A stretch of 6,635 nt of DNA from Peptococcaceae bacterium (GCA_017383785.1 JAFNVD010000063.1:1-6635); one strand, 5' to 3'. Counted from the stretch's first letter, positions 1 through 6,534 are shown. Numbers and translations: made by a program. Notes: generated by a model from the sequence alone, not told the origin.

Positions 1-1
1 A

Positions 2-532
2 GACCGAGTAGCTTATTATGGGCTGACAAGGGTATATAATGCAAAAGCATATTTATATTTTTTGCCGTTGGCTCTGCTTGTGTCGGTCAATCTGTGGAAC
101 GGCATCCATATCAATCATACCGGCAGTGAAATTCTTTTTCATATATTGACCATGTTTAATATTGGTTTTTTAGAAGAAGTGATTTTTCGGGGATTTTTGT
201 TTAAAATGATGGCAAAGGACAATGTCCGGCTGGCCATTGTGGTTAGTGCGGTTACCTTTGGTATTGGGCATATTGTCAATTTGTTCAATGGTGCGGATCT
301 GATTCCGACATTGCTGCAAATTTGCTATGCCATTTCGATTGGTTATTTATTCGTGATTATTTTTTATAAAAGCGGTTCACTTATTCCGTGTATCATAGCT
401 CATGCCCTATTTAATGCATGTTCTATTTTTAATATAGAAACGGCAGTATCGCTGTATATTGCACCGGTAGTGTTGGTGATTGTACCGATTGTGTATGCCG
501 TTTATATTGATAAAACAGTGATAAAACAGTAA
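2..532 (+). CDS. CPBP-family intramembrane metalloprotease, 5' end outside the window
   Basis: The reading frame is open to the left edge, so the gene starts upstream; 176 residues are visible. The TTG at 62 is internal and not a convincing start. The three signatures of the CPBP (CAAX protease / bacteriocin-processing, formerly Abi) family appear in order within hydrophobic segments: EEVIFRG at visible residues 58-64 (the EExxxR glutamates), FGIGH ending in a histidine at residue 90, and HALFN at residues 134-138. These are the proposed metal-binding and catalytic residues of a membrane-embedded glutamate protease, and all are intact. Family members process prenylated or peptide substrates or give self-immunity to bacteriocins; the substrate here cannot be read from the sequence. 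The 3' end carries a tandem 11-bp repeat (509-541) that includes the stop codon. The GNAT gene begins 30 nt downstream, suggesting one transcript. Confidence 0.88.
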   Translation, partial: DRVAYYGLTRVYNAKAYLYFLPLALLVSVNLWNGIHINHTGSEILFHILTMFNIGFLEEVIFRGFLFKMMAKDNVRLAIVVSAVTFGIGHIVNLFNGADLIPTLLQICYAISIGYLFVIIFYKSGSLIPCIIAHALFNACSIFNIETAVSLYIAPVVLVIVPIVYAVYIDKTVIKQ

Positions 533-541
533 TAAATCAGT
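509..541. repeat. 11-bp tandem repeat, three units, across a stop codon
   Basis: GATAAAACAGT occurs at 509-519 and again, identically, at 520-530. A third, degenerate unit AATAAATCAGT (9 of 11 matches) follows at 531-541. The first two units encode the last residues of the left-hand CPBP protein and the TAA stop at 530-532 spans the second junction. Because 11 is not a multiple of three, gain or loss of a unit would change the reading frame at the C-terminus. Confidence 0.75.
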
Positions 542-562
542 GAAAGAAGAGGAGATAACAAT

Positions 563-1081
563 ATGACACAGCAATCTATCAACGAACGTTTTACTTTTCG
601 TGAAATTTACATGTATGAAATTCCACAGGCTATTGGTATTGAACAGGTATGCTTTCCGCCAAATGAGGCTTGTTCTGCACAAGCCATGAAAGAACGCATT
701 GCCTGTGCACCGGAGCTGTTTTTAGTGGCGATCGAAAATGAAAGCGGCTTGTTGGCAGGCTTTTTGAATGGTCTGGCTACCGATGAAACCACTTTCCGTG
801 ATGAATTTTTCACAGATGCCAATTTACACAATTATGATGGCAAAAATATTATGCTTCTGGGCCTTGATGTATTGCCGCAGTATCGTATGCAGGGTTTGGC
901 TCGTGAATTGGTAAATCAGTATTGTGCCAGAGAACAGGCAAGAGGACGCGAAGCATTGATTCTGACTTGCTTAGAAGAAAAAGTAGAGATGTACAAGAAG
1001 TTTCAGTTTGAAGATGACGGCATGTCAAGCTCTACATGGGGTGGAGAACAGTGGCATCAGATGACAAGACGCCTAAAATAA
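563..1081 (+). CDS. GNAT-family N-acetyltransferase, arylalkylamine type
   Basis: This 172-residue cytoplasmic protein matches the GNAT fold, which moves an acetyl group from acetyl-CoA to an amine. The pyrophosphate-binding loop is seen as QYRMQGLA at residues 106-113, following the beta-4 strand IMLLGLDVLP. The CFPPNEACS segment (residues 30-38), the GFLNG strand (66-70), the ILTC strand (133-136) and the late MYKKFQFEDDG segment (143-153) resemble bacterial homologues of arylalkylamine (serotonin-type) N-acetyltransferases. The actual amine substrate is unknown. The ATG at 563 is chosen because a purine-rich GAAGAGGAG lies a few bases upstream at 546-554; the in-frame ATG at 611 has no such site and would cut into the conserved N-terminal region. 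The gene sits between two CPBP protease genes with short gaps (30 nt on each side), so co-transcription is likely. Confidence 0.85.
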   Translation: MTQQSINERFTFREIYMYEIPQAIGIEQVCFPPNEACSAQAMKERIACAPELFLVAIENESGLLAGFLNGLATDETTFRDEFFTDANLHNYDGKNIMLLGLDVLPQYRMQGLARELVNQYCAREQARGREALILTCLEEKVEMYKKFQFEDDGMSSSTWGGEQWHQMTRRLK

Positions 1082-1096
1082 TGCTCGTAGTTGAGC

Positions 1097-1105
1097 AGGA
1101 AGGAG
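1097..1105 (+). promoter_or_regulatory. Ribosome binding site fixing the second CPBP start
   Basis: AGGAAGGAG ends 6 nt before the ATG at 1112. The longer in-frame option, a TTG at 1091, lies upstream of this site and has no comparable Shine-Dalgarno sequence, so the ATG is preferred. Confidence 0.8.
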
Positions 1106-1111
1106 CCTTGT

Positions 1112-1702
1112 ATGGCACAGCAATATAGCAAAGAAGATATACGCAAGGTTACGATATTACAATTTGCACTGCTGGCAGTATTGTTGGCAGTAGCCTTTGT
1201 GTTGTATTATTTCCTGGCAGTACGGCCGAACGGCACATGGATTGGTTTACAGCCTATTGTCAAAAATAATCTTGCATGGCTATGGATGTTACCCGGCCTT
1301 ACAGTACCGTTGCTGATTTTATATGTATTTTTGAAACTGATTCCGTCTATGGATTATATCTATGACGAAAACGTACGAGCACTGGCAGATATGTATTCGC
1401 TAAAATTTATGGTAGGATACTTTCTAATCAATGCCTTTATGGAGGAAGTATTATTTCGTGGAGCATTGCAGTGCAGCATAGGGTTATTGCCTGCAGCAAT
1501 CATATTCACATTGGTACATGTATCCTATTATAAAAAGCCGCTGATGCTGGTAGAAGTATTTGTATTGGGGCTGTTTATCGGCTTTTTATTTGAAATGACA
1601 CAGTCTTTGTGGATTACGACAATTTGTCATGCGGCATATAACTGGATTTTGATGTGGCTTATCAAAACAGAACGGGTACAGTATCGACAATCAAATTTGT
1701 AA
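1112..1702 (+). CDS. CPBP-family intramembrane metalloprotease
   Basis: This is a 196-residue hydrophobic protein with several predicted membrane segments (about residues 14-36, 55-76, 98-115, 123-138, 147-162 and 165-185). The family motifs are complete: EEVLFRG with E111, E112 and R116, then FTLVH with F132 and H136, then HAAYN with H173 and N177. The intact motif set predicts an active membrane-embedded protease of the CAAX-protease/bacteriocin-immunity superfamily, with unknown substrate. It is the second such gene in this short run but clearly diverged from the left-hand copy outside the motifs, so it is not a recent duplication. The start is set by AGGAAGGAG at 1097-1105. It is the last gene of the plus-strand run and is followed by a hairpin terminator shared with putP, which approaches from the other side. 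Confidence 0.88.
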   Translation: MAQQYSKEDIRKVTILQFALLAVLLAVAFVLYYFLAVRPNGTWIGLQPIVKNNLAWLWMLPGLTVPLLILYVFLKLIPSMDYIYDENVRALADMYSLKFMVGYFLINAFMEEVLFRGALQCSIGLLPAAIIFTLVHVSYYKKPLMLVEVFVLGLFIGFLFEMTQSLWITTICHAAYNWILMWLIKTERVQYRQSNL

Positions 1703-1722
1703 TATAGAATGCAGTAACATAT

Positions 1723-1755
1723 AAAAATCCTCCGGCGATGTACCGGAGGATTTTT
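1723..1755. terminator. Bidirectional intrinsic terminator between convergent genes
   Basis: AAAAATCCTCCGG at 1723-1735 pairs perfectly with CCGGAGGATTTTT at 1743-1755 across a 7-nt loop. The stem core is G/C-rich, with an A run on one side and a T run on the other. RNA from either strand therefore has a hairpin followed by a U run, so it can end both the plus-strand CPBP/GNAT run and the minus-strand putP transcript. Confidence 0.9.
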
Positions 1756-1772
1756 GCATATAGTTTGGAATC

Positions 1773-3269
1773 TTATTGTTCTTTAGACATTTTTACAGCA
1801 GCATCGAATTCGTCCTGCATATCTTTGGTTGGTTCTTTATCCAACAGGGAGAATACAACGATTGCGATTACTGCTAAGATGAATGCAGGCAGCAGTTCGT
1901 ATACGCTGAAGATACCGCCAACATTTGTTTTCAGCCAGTTGAAGAGAATGGTACTGGAAGCACCCACAACAACACCGGCGATAGCACCGTTTCTGGTCAT
2001 ACGTTTCCAATACAGGCTCATGAATACTGCAGGACCAAAGGAAGCACCCAGCCCGGCCCAAGCATAGCTTACGATACCGAAGATAGAGCTGTTAGGGTCC
2101 ATACCCATAAACAGAGCGATAAAGGAAATCAACAATACAGCACCACGGCTCATCAGCATGACTTCATTTTCGGATGCTTTTTTGCGCATCAAGCCTTTGT
2201 AAATATCGTTAGACAAAGCAGAGGATGCTACCAAAAGCTGAGAAGCAGCGGTAGACATAATTGCTGCTAAGATCGCAGACAAGAATACACCGGTCAGGAT
2301 TGGGTTAAACATCTGGTTAATCAGTACCATGAAAATGGTTTCGTGCTGACCTGCAGCCAATGGCTCAGCCAGATAAATATGACCCAAAGGACCAACCATA
2401 ACAGCTGCAAACAGTGTAATGATAACCCATACCATTGCTACGATGGTAGCAGGAGTGATATCTTTTGGTTTTTCTACAGCCATGAAACGAACCAGAATAT
2501 GTGGCTGACCGAAATACCCAAGACCCCATGCCAGAGAAGATGCAATCAACAGCCATGTACAGCTGCCATCCCCATTCGGGAAGAGCTGCCAGTTGGCAGG
2601 ATTCATCTGTGCAAAGCTACTGCTAAACCCACCGGCAGAGAATACAATAGCACCCGGTACAAATACCAGAGCGATAAACATCAGTACACCCTGAATCGCA
2701 TCAGTGGTACATACAGCCAAGAACCCACCCAGGAAAGTGTAGGAAATGATAATCAAACTGATTACCAGTAAGCCCTGTGTATAGCTAATTGGGAAAATTG
2801 TAGAGAATAATTTAGCCCCTGCTACAAACATAGAAGATGTGTAGATCAGGAAGAAAATAATACTTGCTACAGCGGTAGCGGTTTTCAGAATAGAAGTTTT
2901 GTCTTTAAAACGATTCTGCAAGTAGTCAGGCAATGTTAAAGAGTTTTGAGAAACTTCTGTAAAACTACGTAATCTACGAGCTACCAATACCCAGTTTAAA
3001 AATGTACCGATGGCCAAACCAATAGCGGTCCAGGTTGCTTCTTTAAAGCCTGCCAAGGACAAGTATGCCAGCCCCGGTAACCCTGTTAACAGCCAGCCGC
3101 TCATGTCAGATGCCTGAGCACTCAATGCTGTTACCCACGGATTCAGACTACGTCCACCTAAAACATAGTCGGATACTGTGGTGTTGCGACGTGCATAATA
3201 GAAACCAATACCGATCATGATAACCATATATATCGCAATGACCATAAAGATGCCAAATTGACGATCCAT
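1773..3269 (-). CDS. putP: Sodium/proline symporter
   Basis: This 498-residue inner-membrane protein of the solute:sodium symporter (SSS) family aligns by recall along its whole length with E. coli PutP (502 residues, 13 membrane helices). Landmark matches are DYVLGGRSL (34-42), VTALSAQASDMSGWLL (46-61), LTLPDYLQNRF (111-121), GWGLGYFGQPH-like WGLGYFGQPHIL (248-259), LSAILAAIMST (330-340) and WKRMTRNGA near the C-terminus. D55 and S57 of the sodium site, W59, and the S339/T340 pair (S340/T341 in E. coli) are all present, so sodium coupling should be intact. Proline is the likely substrate; related solutes cannot be excluded. The start has AAGGGGG 7 nt upstream (minus strand 3282-3276). It is transcribed alone, divergent from the fumarase-mqo operon, with a palindrome-containing control region between them. 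No proline dehydrogenase gene (putA) is in view. Confidence 0.95.
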   Translation of the reverse strand: MDRQFGIFMVIAIYMVIMIGIGFYYARRNTTVSDYVLGGRSLNPWVTALSAQASDMSGWLLTGLPGLAYLSLAGFKEATWTAIGLAIGTFLNWVLVARRLRSFTEVSQNSLTLPDYLQNRFKDKTSILKTATAVASIIFFLIYTSSMFVAGAKLFSTIFPISYTQGLLVISLIIISYTFLGGFLAVCTTDAIQGVLMFIALVFVPGAIVFSAGGFSSSFAQMNPANWQLFPNGDGSCTWLLIASSLAWGLGYFGQPHILVRFMAVEKPKDITPATIVAMVWVIITLFAAVMVGPLGHIYLAEPLAAGQHETIFMVLINQMFNPILTGVFLSAILAAIMSTAASQLLVASSALSNDIYKGLMRKKASENEVMLMSRGAVLLISFIALFMGMDPNSSIFGIVSYAWAGLGASFGPAVFMSLYWKRMTRNGAIAGVVVGASSTILFNWLKTNVGGIFSVYELLPAFILAVIAIVVFSLLDKEPTKDMQDEFDAAVKMSKEQ

Positions 3270-3310
3270 AAAAATCCCCCTTAAATATAGTATTATAAAA
3301 TATGCTGTAT

Positions 3311-3339
3311 ATTATCTCATATTTTCTTCTAAAAAACAA
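3311..3339 (-). promoter_or_regulatory. Predicted putP promoter
   Basis: Read on the minus strand, TTGTTT (3339-3334) and GATAAT (3316-3311) are 17 bp apart, and TGA directly precedes the latter to make an extended -10 element. Transcription would start near 3304, giving a leader of about 35 nt before the putP ATG. An alternative -10, TATAAT at 3297-3292 with ATGAGA 17 bp upstream, is also possible in this A/T-rich stretch. Confidence 0.45.
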
Positions 3340-3362
3340 CCATAAAAGACATTTATCTTCGC

Positions 3363-3374
3363 ATTGTGCACAAT
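3363..3374. promoter_or_regulatory. Palindromic operator 1 (ATTGTGCACAAT)
   Basis: This is a perfect 12-bp inverted repeat about 24 bp upstream of the predicted putP -35. It has the same TTGT-NN-ACAA framework as the larger palindrome at 3404-3421, differing in the two central bases (GC rather than AT). The shared framework suggests that one dimeric regulator binds both. Confidence 0.5.
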
Positions 3375-3403
3375 AAAATTTTTTATTATTATAAAAATTA
3401 CGT

Positions 3404-3421
3404 TATTTTGTATACAAAATA
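3404..3421. promoter_or_regulatory. Palindromic operator 2 (TATTTTGTATACAAAATA)
   Basis: This is a perfect 18-bp inverted repeat in the putP/fumarase divergent region, with centre 44 bp from operator 1. A GT..AC core flanked by A/T is typical of sites for GntR-type dimeric regulators; the family assignment is inference because no regulator gene is in the window. The 26 bp between the palindromes (3375-3400) contain only A and T, which would favour DNA bending between bound dimers. Confidence 0.6.
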
Positions 3422-3431
3422 GAGGAAATTC

Positions 3432-3449
3432 GCAATCAATCAGCAATCA
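3432..3449 (+). promoter_or_regulatory. Phased direct repeat upstream of the fumarase promoter
   Basis: GCAATCA occurs at 3432-3438 and again at 3443-3449, a period of 11 bp or about one helical turn. Relative to the predicted start near 3498 the copies lie at about -66 to -60 and -55 to -49, a usual place for an activator that binds head-to-tail, such as a response regulator. A binding role is inference. Confidence 0.35.
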
Positions 3450-3462
3450 TTGAAATACAGAA

Positions 3463-3491
3463 TAGACGAAAAGCAAGGAAAGGTGTATAAT
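3463..3491 (+). promoter_or_regulatory. Predicted promoter of the fumarase-mqo operon
   Basis: TAGACG at 3463-3468 (4 of 6 to the -35 consensus) is followed after exactly 17 bp by a perfect TATAAT at 3486-3491. Transcription would start near 3498, leaving a leader of about 41 nt before the ATG at 3539. No other promoter-like pair fits as well in front of this gene. Confidence 0.6.
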
Positions 3492-3538
3492 AAACAATAT
3501 ATGTGATAAAATGCGCAACACAATTGGGGGCGTTTGCT

Positions 3539-4384
3539 ATGAAAACCATTACTACACAGCAAATTACAGAAGCTGTACGACAATTATGTATGGACGTAAG
3601 CTATGATTTGCCGCAGGATGTAGAAGCGGCACTGGAACAAGGCTTAGCAAAAGAAGAATCTTCTTTCGGGAAATACTGTTTAGAACAAATTATTCACAAC
3701 TGTCATTTGGCCAGAGAACACCGGCAAGCCATGTGCCAGGATACCGGGATTGCGGTAGTGTATCTGTATATCGGGCAAGATGTGCATATTATCGGAGGCA
3801 GCCTTGCCGATGCGGTAAACGAAGGGGTGCGTCAAGGCTATGAAGATGGCTATTTGCGCAAATCAGTCGTAGAAGAGCCGTTGTTTGAACGCATGAATAC
3901 CGGGGATAACACACCGGCTGTGATGCATATGGAACTGGTACCGGGCGATCAGCTACGCATTATGGTGGTGCCAAAAGGTGCCGGCAGTGAAAATATGGGT
4001 GCCATGAAAATGCTGAAACCTGCCGATGGGCTGGAAGGTGCCAAGCAGTTTATCTTGGATACTGTGCGGAATGCCGGGGGGAACCCTTGCCCACCGATTG
4101 TGGTAGGGATTGGCGTAGGCGGTACTATGGAAAAAGCACCGATGCTGGCCAAACAAGCATTAACCCGCGAAATTGGGTCTCGCAATCCAAATCCGCTGTA
4201 TGCAAAATTAGAAGAAGAATTGCTAGAAGCAATCAATAATATGGGGATCGGTCCACAGGGCTTAGGCGGCCGTGTCACAGCTTTGGCTGTACATATCGAA
4301 TATTATCCGACCCACATTGCCATGCTGCCGGTAGCGGTAAATATCAACTGTCATGCAGCACGTCACAAAGAAGTAGTGCTGTAA
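3539..4384 (+). CDS. Fumarate hydratase class I, alpha subunit
   Basis: This 281-residue subunit carries the iron-sulfur half of a class I fumarase of the heterodimeric type (FumA N-terminal / TtdA family). The three cysteines expected to hold the oxygen-sensitive 4Fe-4S cluster are present: C66 in MCQDTG, C184 in NPCPP and C271 in NINCHAARH. Other family blocks are PKGAGSENMG (145-154), VVGIGVGGTMEKA (188-200) and GPQGLGGRVTALAV (238-251). With the beta subunit it hydrates fumarate to malate reversibly in the cytoplasm. The related L(+)-tartrate dehydratase cannot be excluded by sequence alone, but the mqo gene directly downstream uses malate, which favours fumarase. The ATG at 3539 is chosen over the in-frame GTG at 3503 because GGGGG lies at 3526-3530, 8 nt upstream, and because the GTG would sit only about 5 nt from the predicted transcript start. 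Confidence 0.92.
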   Translation: MKTITTQQITEAVRQLCMDVSYDLPQDVEAALEQGLAKEESSFGKYCLEQIIHNCHLAREHRQAMCQDTGIAVVYLYIGQDVHIIGGSLADAVNEGVRQGYEDGYLRKSVVEEPLFERMNTGDNTPAVMHMELVPGDQLRIMVVPKGAGSENMGAMKMLKPADGLEGAKQFILDTVRNAGGNPCPPIVVGIGVGGTMEKAPMLAKQALTREIGSRNPNPLYAKLEEELLEAINNMGIGPQGLGGRVTALAVHIEYYPTHIAMLPVAVNINCHAARHKEVVL

Positions 4385-4390
4385 GGAGGG
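4383..4390 (+). promoter_or_regulatory. Ribosome binding site overlapping the alpha stop codon
   Basis: AAGGAGGG overlaps the TAA stop of the alpha subunit (4382-4384) and sits 7 nt before the beta ATG at 4398. This arrangement favours reinitiation by ribosomes finishing alpha, and so equal subunit supply. Confidence 0.8.
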
Positions 4391-4397
4391 ATACAAC

Positions 4398-4955
4398 ATG
4401 AGTGAAATTAAAAAACTGACCACACCTCTGACAGCAGAAGCCATTCGCGACCTGAAAGCAGGCGACAGTGTATTATTATCCGGCGTGATTTATACCGCCC
4501 GTGATAAAGCACATAAACGTCTGTGTGATACCTTGGCAGAAGGCAAACCACTGCCTGTAGCGTTAGAAAATCAAGTGATTTATTATGTAGGGCCTGCACC
4601 TGCAAAACCGGGGCAGCCAATTGGGTCTTGCGGGCCTACCACATCCAGCAGAATGGATAGCTATGCGCCAATCCTAATGCGTGAAGCAGGGCTGAGAGGG
4701 ATGCTGGGGAAAGGACCACGCTCCAAAGAAGTGGTAGATACTATGAAAGAAACTACTTCCGTATACTTGGCAGCCATCGGGGGTACCGGCGTATCCATTT
4801 CTCATTCGGTAAAAAAAGCAGAAGTGATTGCTTATGAAGATTTGGGCACCTGTGCCATTCGTCGTTTAGAAGTAGAAGATTTGCCATGCATCGTGGCAAT
4901 TGATTGCCAAGGCAATAATTTATATGAAATCGGGGTAAAGACATATGAAAAATAA
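4398..4955 (+). CDS. Fumarate hydratase class I, beta subunit
   Basis: This 185-residue protein is the second half of the heterodimeric class I fumarase (FumA C-terminal / TtdB family) and provides much of the substrate pocket. Family blocks visible are ARDKAHKRL (34-42), SCGPTTSSRMDSYAP (77-91) and MLGKGPRSK (102-110); the GPTTSxRMD and GKG segments are the classic signatures. Length matches stand-alone beta subunits. It follows alpha after 13 nt and its last 11 bp overlap the mqo start, so the three genes form one translationally linked unit. Its fusion counterpart in E. coli FumA/FumB forms the C-terminal domain of a single chain. As with alpha, tartrate dehydratase is the main alternative, less likely here because of mqo. 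Confidence 0.92.
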   Translation: MSEIKKLTTPLTAEAIRDLKAGDSVLLSGVIYTARDKAHKRLCDTLAEGKPLPVALENQVIYYVGPAPAKPGQPIGSCGPTTSSRMDSYAPILMREAGLRGMLGKGPRSKEVVDTMKETTSVYLAAIGGTGVSISHSVKKAEVIAYEDLGTCAIRRLEVEDLPCIVAIDCQGNNLYEIGVKTYEK

Positions 4956-6402
4956 ATCTGTAGATGTATTGCTGGTAGGTGCCGGCATTATGAGTGCTAC
5001 ATTAGGTGCGTTGATCAAAGAAGTAGCACCGGAATGGAATATTACAATCGTAGAAAAACTGGGCAGCGCAGGCTTAGAAAGCTCTGATCCATGGAACAAT
5101 GCAGGGACAGGCCATTCTGCATTATGCGAATTAAACTACTCTGTAGAACAGAAAGATGGCAGTATGGATGTAACCAAAGCCATCAAAATCAACGAACAGT
5201 TTCAGGTATCTCGTCAGTTCTGGAGCTATCTGGTGAATACAGGCCAACTGGCAAATCCACAGGACTTTATTATGCCAATTCCACATATGAGTTTGGTAGA
5301 AGGGGATAAAAACGTAAAATTCCTGAGAAAACGCTTTGATGTATTGTCCGGCAATCCGTTGTTTGCAGGTATGGAATATACCGAAGATACAGAAGTATTA
5401 AAACAGTGGGTACCGCTCATGATGAAAGACCGTACAAGCACTGACCCAATCGCTGCTACTCGTATCGAGACCGGTACCGACGTAAACTTTGGTACATTGA
5501 CTAACATGCTCATTGGCAATATGCAGGATAAAGGGGTAGAAGTACGGTACAACACAAAAGTAAAAGATGTCACACGCAACAGTGATGGAAAATGGGATGT
5601 AAAAGTACAGAGCGGTCATCGCAAAGAAACCATTACCGCAAGATTTGTATTCCTGGGTGCAGGTGGCGGCAGTCTGCCATTGTTGCAGAAATCCGGCATC
5701 ACAGAAAGCAAAGGCATCGGCGGGTTCCCAATCAGCGGTCTGTTTATGGTATGTAAAAACCCTGAAATCGTAAAAGAACACCATGCCAAAGTATACAGCA
5801 AAGCCAAAATCGGTGCACCTCCAATGAGCGTACCACACTTGGATACCCGTGTCATTGACGGGGAAGAATCCTTGCTGTATGGTCCATTTGCAGGGTTCTC
5901 TCCAAAATTCCTGAAAACAGGTTCCTTCTTAGACTTGCCACTGTCTGTAAAACCACACAATCTGGTAACCATGCTTTTAGCAGCATTGAAAGAGTTTGGT
6001 CTGGTAAAATATCTGGTAGGGCAGTTGTTATTAAATGACAAAAAACGCCTGGAAGATCTGCACAACTTTGTACCAAGTGCCAAACTGGAAGACTGGGATC
6101 TGCTGGTGGCAGGCCAGCGTGTACAGGTAATCAAAAAAGGTGGCAATCTGCAGTTCGGTACCGAAGTAGTACATGCAGCCGATGGCAGCATTGCAGCGCT
6201 GTTAGGCGCAAGCCCTGGGGCAAGCGTAGCAGTAGACGTTATGCTGAACCTGATGAAAGATTGCTTCCCACAGGAATACCCAACCTGGGAAGGCAAAATC
6301 AAAGAAATGATTCCGACATACGGTATCAAATTAGAACAGAATCCGGATCTGCTGAAACAAATTCAGGCCGAAACCGACAAAGCATTAAAACTGAATCTGT
6401 AA
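4945..6402 (+). CDS. mqo: Malate:quinone oxidoreductase
   Basis: This 485-residue flavoprotein, peripheral to the membrane, oxidises malate to oxaloacetate and passes electrons from FAD to the quinone pool. The N-terminal dinucleotide-binding fold is clear: VDVLLVGAGIMSATLG (residues 6-21) with the acidic E37 ending the second strand (ITIVEK). The Mqo-specific block NNAGTGHSALCELNY follows at 51-65. GAGGGSLPLLQKSGI marks the mid-protein FAD region and GASPGAS (421-427) the C-terminal FAD contact. Length is close to the roughly 490-500 residues of many Mqo proteins. It has no signal peptide, as expected. The start ATG lies inside the beta-subunit gene (11-bp overlap) with a weak GGGG at 4932-4935, suggesting translational coupling. 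A terminator follows 8 nt after the stop. Confidence 0.95.
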   Translation: MKNKSVDVLLVGAGIMSATLGALIKEVAPEWNITIVEKLGSAGLESSDPWNNAGTGHSALCELNYSVEQKDGSMDVTKAIKINEQFQVSRQFWSYLVNTGQLANPQDFIMPIPHMSLVEGDKNVKFLRKRFDVLSGNPLFAGMEYTEDTEVLKQWVPLMMKDRTSTDPIAATRIETGTDVNFGTLTNMLIGNMQDKGVEVRYNTKVKDVTRNSDGKWDVKVQSGHRKETITARFVFLGAGGGSLPLLQKSGITESKGIGGFPISGLFMVCKNPEIVKEHHAKVYSKAKIGAPPMSVPHLDTRVIDGEESLLYGPFAGFSPKFLKTGSFLDLPLSVKPHNLVTMLLAALKEFGLVKYLVGQLLLNDKKRLEDLHNFVPSAKLEDWDLLVAGQRVQVIKKGGNLQFGTEVVHAADGSIAALLGASPGASVAVDVMLNLMKDCFPQEYPTWEGKIKEMIPTYGIKLEQNPDLLKQIQAETDKALKLNL

Positions 6403-6410
6403 TTGTTTAT

Positions 6411-6443
6411 AAAAGGCATTGCACAAATCGTGCAGTGCCTTTT
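6411..6443 (+). terminator. Intrinsic terminator after mqo
   Basis: AAAAGGCATTGCAC at 6411-6424 pairs with GTGCAGTGCCTTTT at 6430-6443 through 14 positions (one G-T wobble) around a 5-nt loop. The stem can extend outward because AATTGT (6401-6406) pairs with ACAATT (6444-6449) across a 4-nt bulge. It closes the fumarase-mqo operon. Confidence 0.85.
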
Positions 6444-6499
6444 ACAATTTACCCTATAGTACACATTTACATATTATGATAAATACTTCCAAAAATATA

Positions 6500-6528
6500 T
6501 AGACAATGGATAATGACTATGGTAAAAT
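6500..6528 (+). promoter_or_regulatory. Predicted promoter for the right-edge gene
   Basis: TAGACA at 6500-6505 (5 of 6) and TAAAAT at 6523-6528 (5 of 6) are 17 bp apart, and TGG immediately before the -10 gives an extended -10 element. This is the best sigma70-type match in the window. Transcription would begin near 6535, at the very edge of a marked shift from A/T-rich to G/C-rich sequence. Confidence 0.7.
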
Positions 6529-6534
6529 ATGAAC

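Noticed and set aside
1738..2067. Plus-strand open frame opposite the 3' part of putP
   Set aside because: It lies wholly antisense to a well-supported symporter, begins inside the terminator hairpin and has no recognisable domain or ribosome binding site.
2343..2771. 142-codon plus-strand open frame inside putP
   Set aside because: It is antisense to conserved PutP sequence; the product is polar and low-quality with no family features.
3363..3374. Reading the TTGTG/CACAA palindrome as a Rex or CRP/FNR site
   Set aside because: Rex sites have TTGTG and CACAA separated by about eight bases and CRP/FNR half-sites by about six; here the arms directly abut, so spacing does not fit.
3503..3538. 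Upstream GTG start extending the fumarase alpha subunit by 12 residues
   Set aside because: The extension has no Shine-Dalgarno, begins almost at the predicted transcript start, and the ATG at 3539 has GGGGG at the right distance.
3949..4278. Minus-strand open frame opposite the fumarase alpha gene
   Set aside because: Shadow of a conserved enzyme gene, with no ribosome binding site and no family resemblance.
5616..6329. 237-codon minus-strand open frame opposite mqo
   Set aside because: It mirrors the Mqo coding frame; the length is explained by the codon usage of mqo and no motif or start signal supports it.
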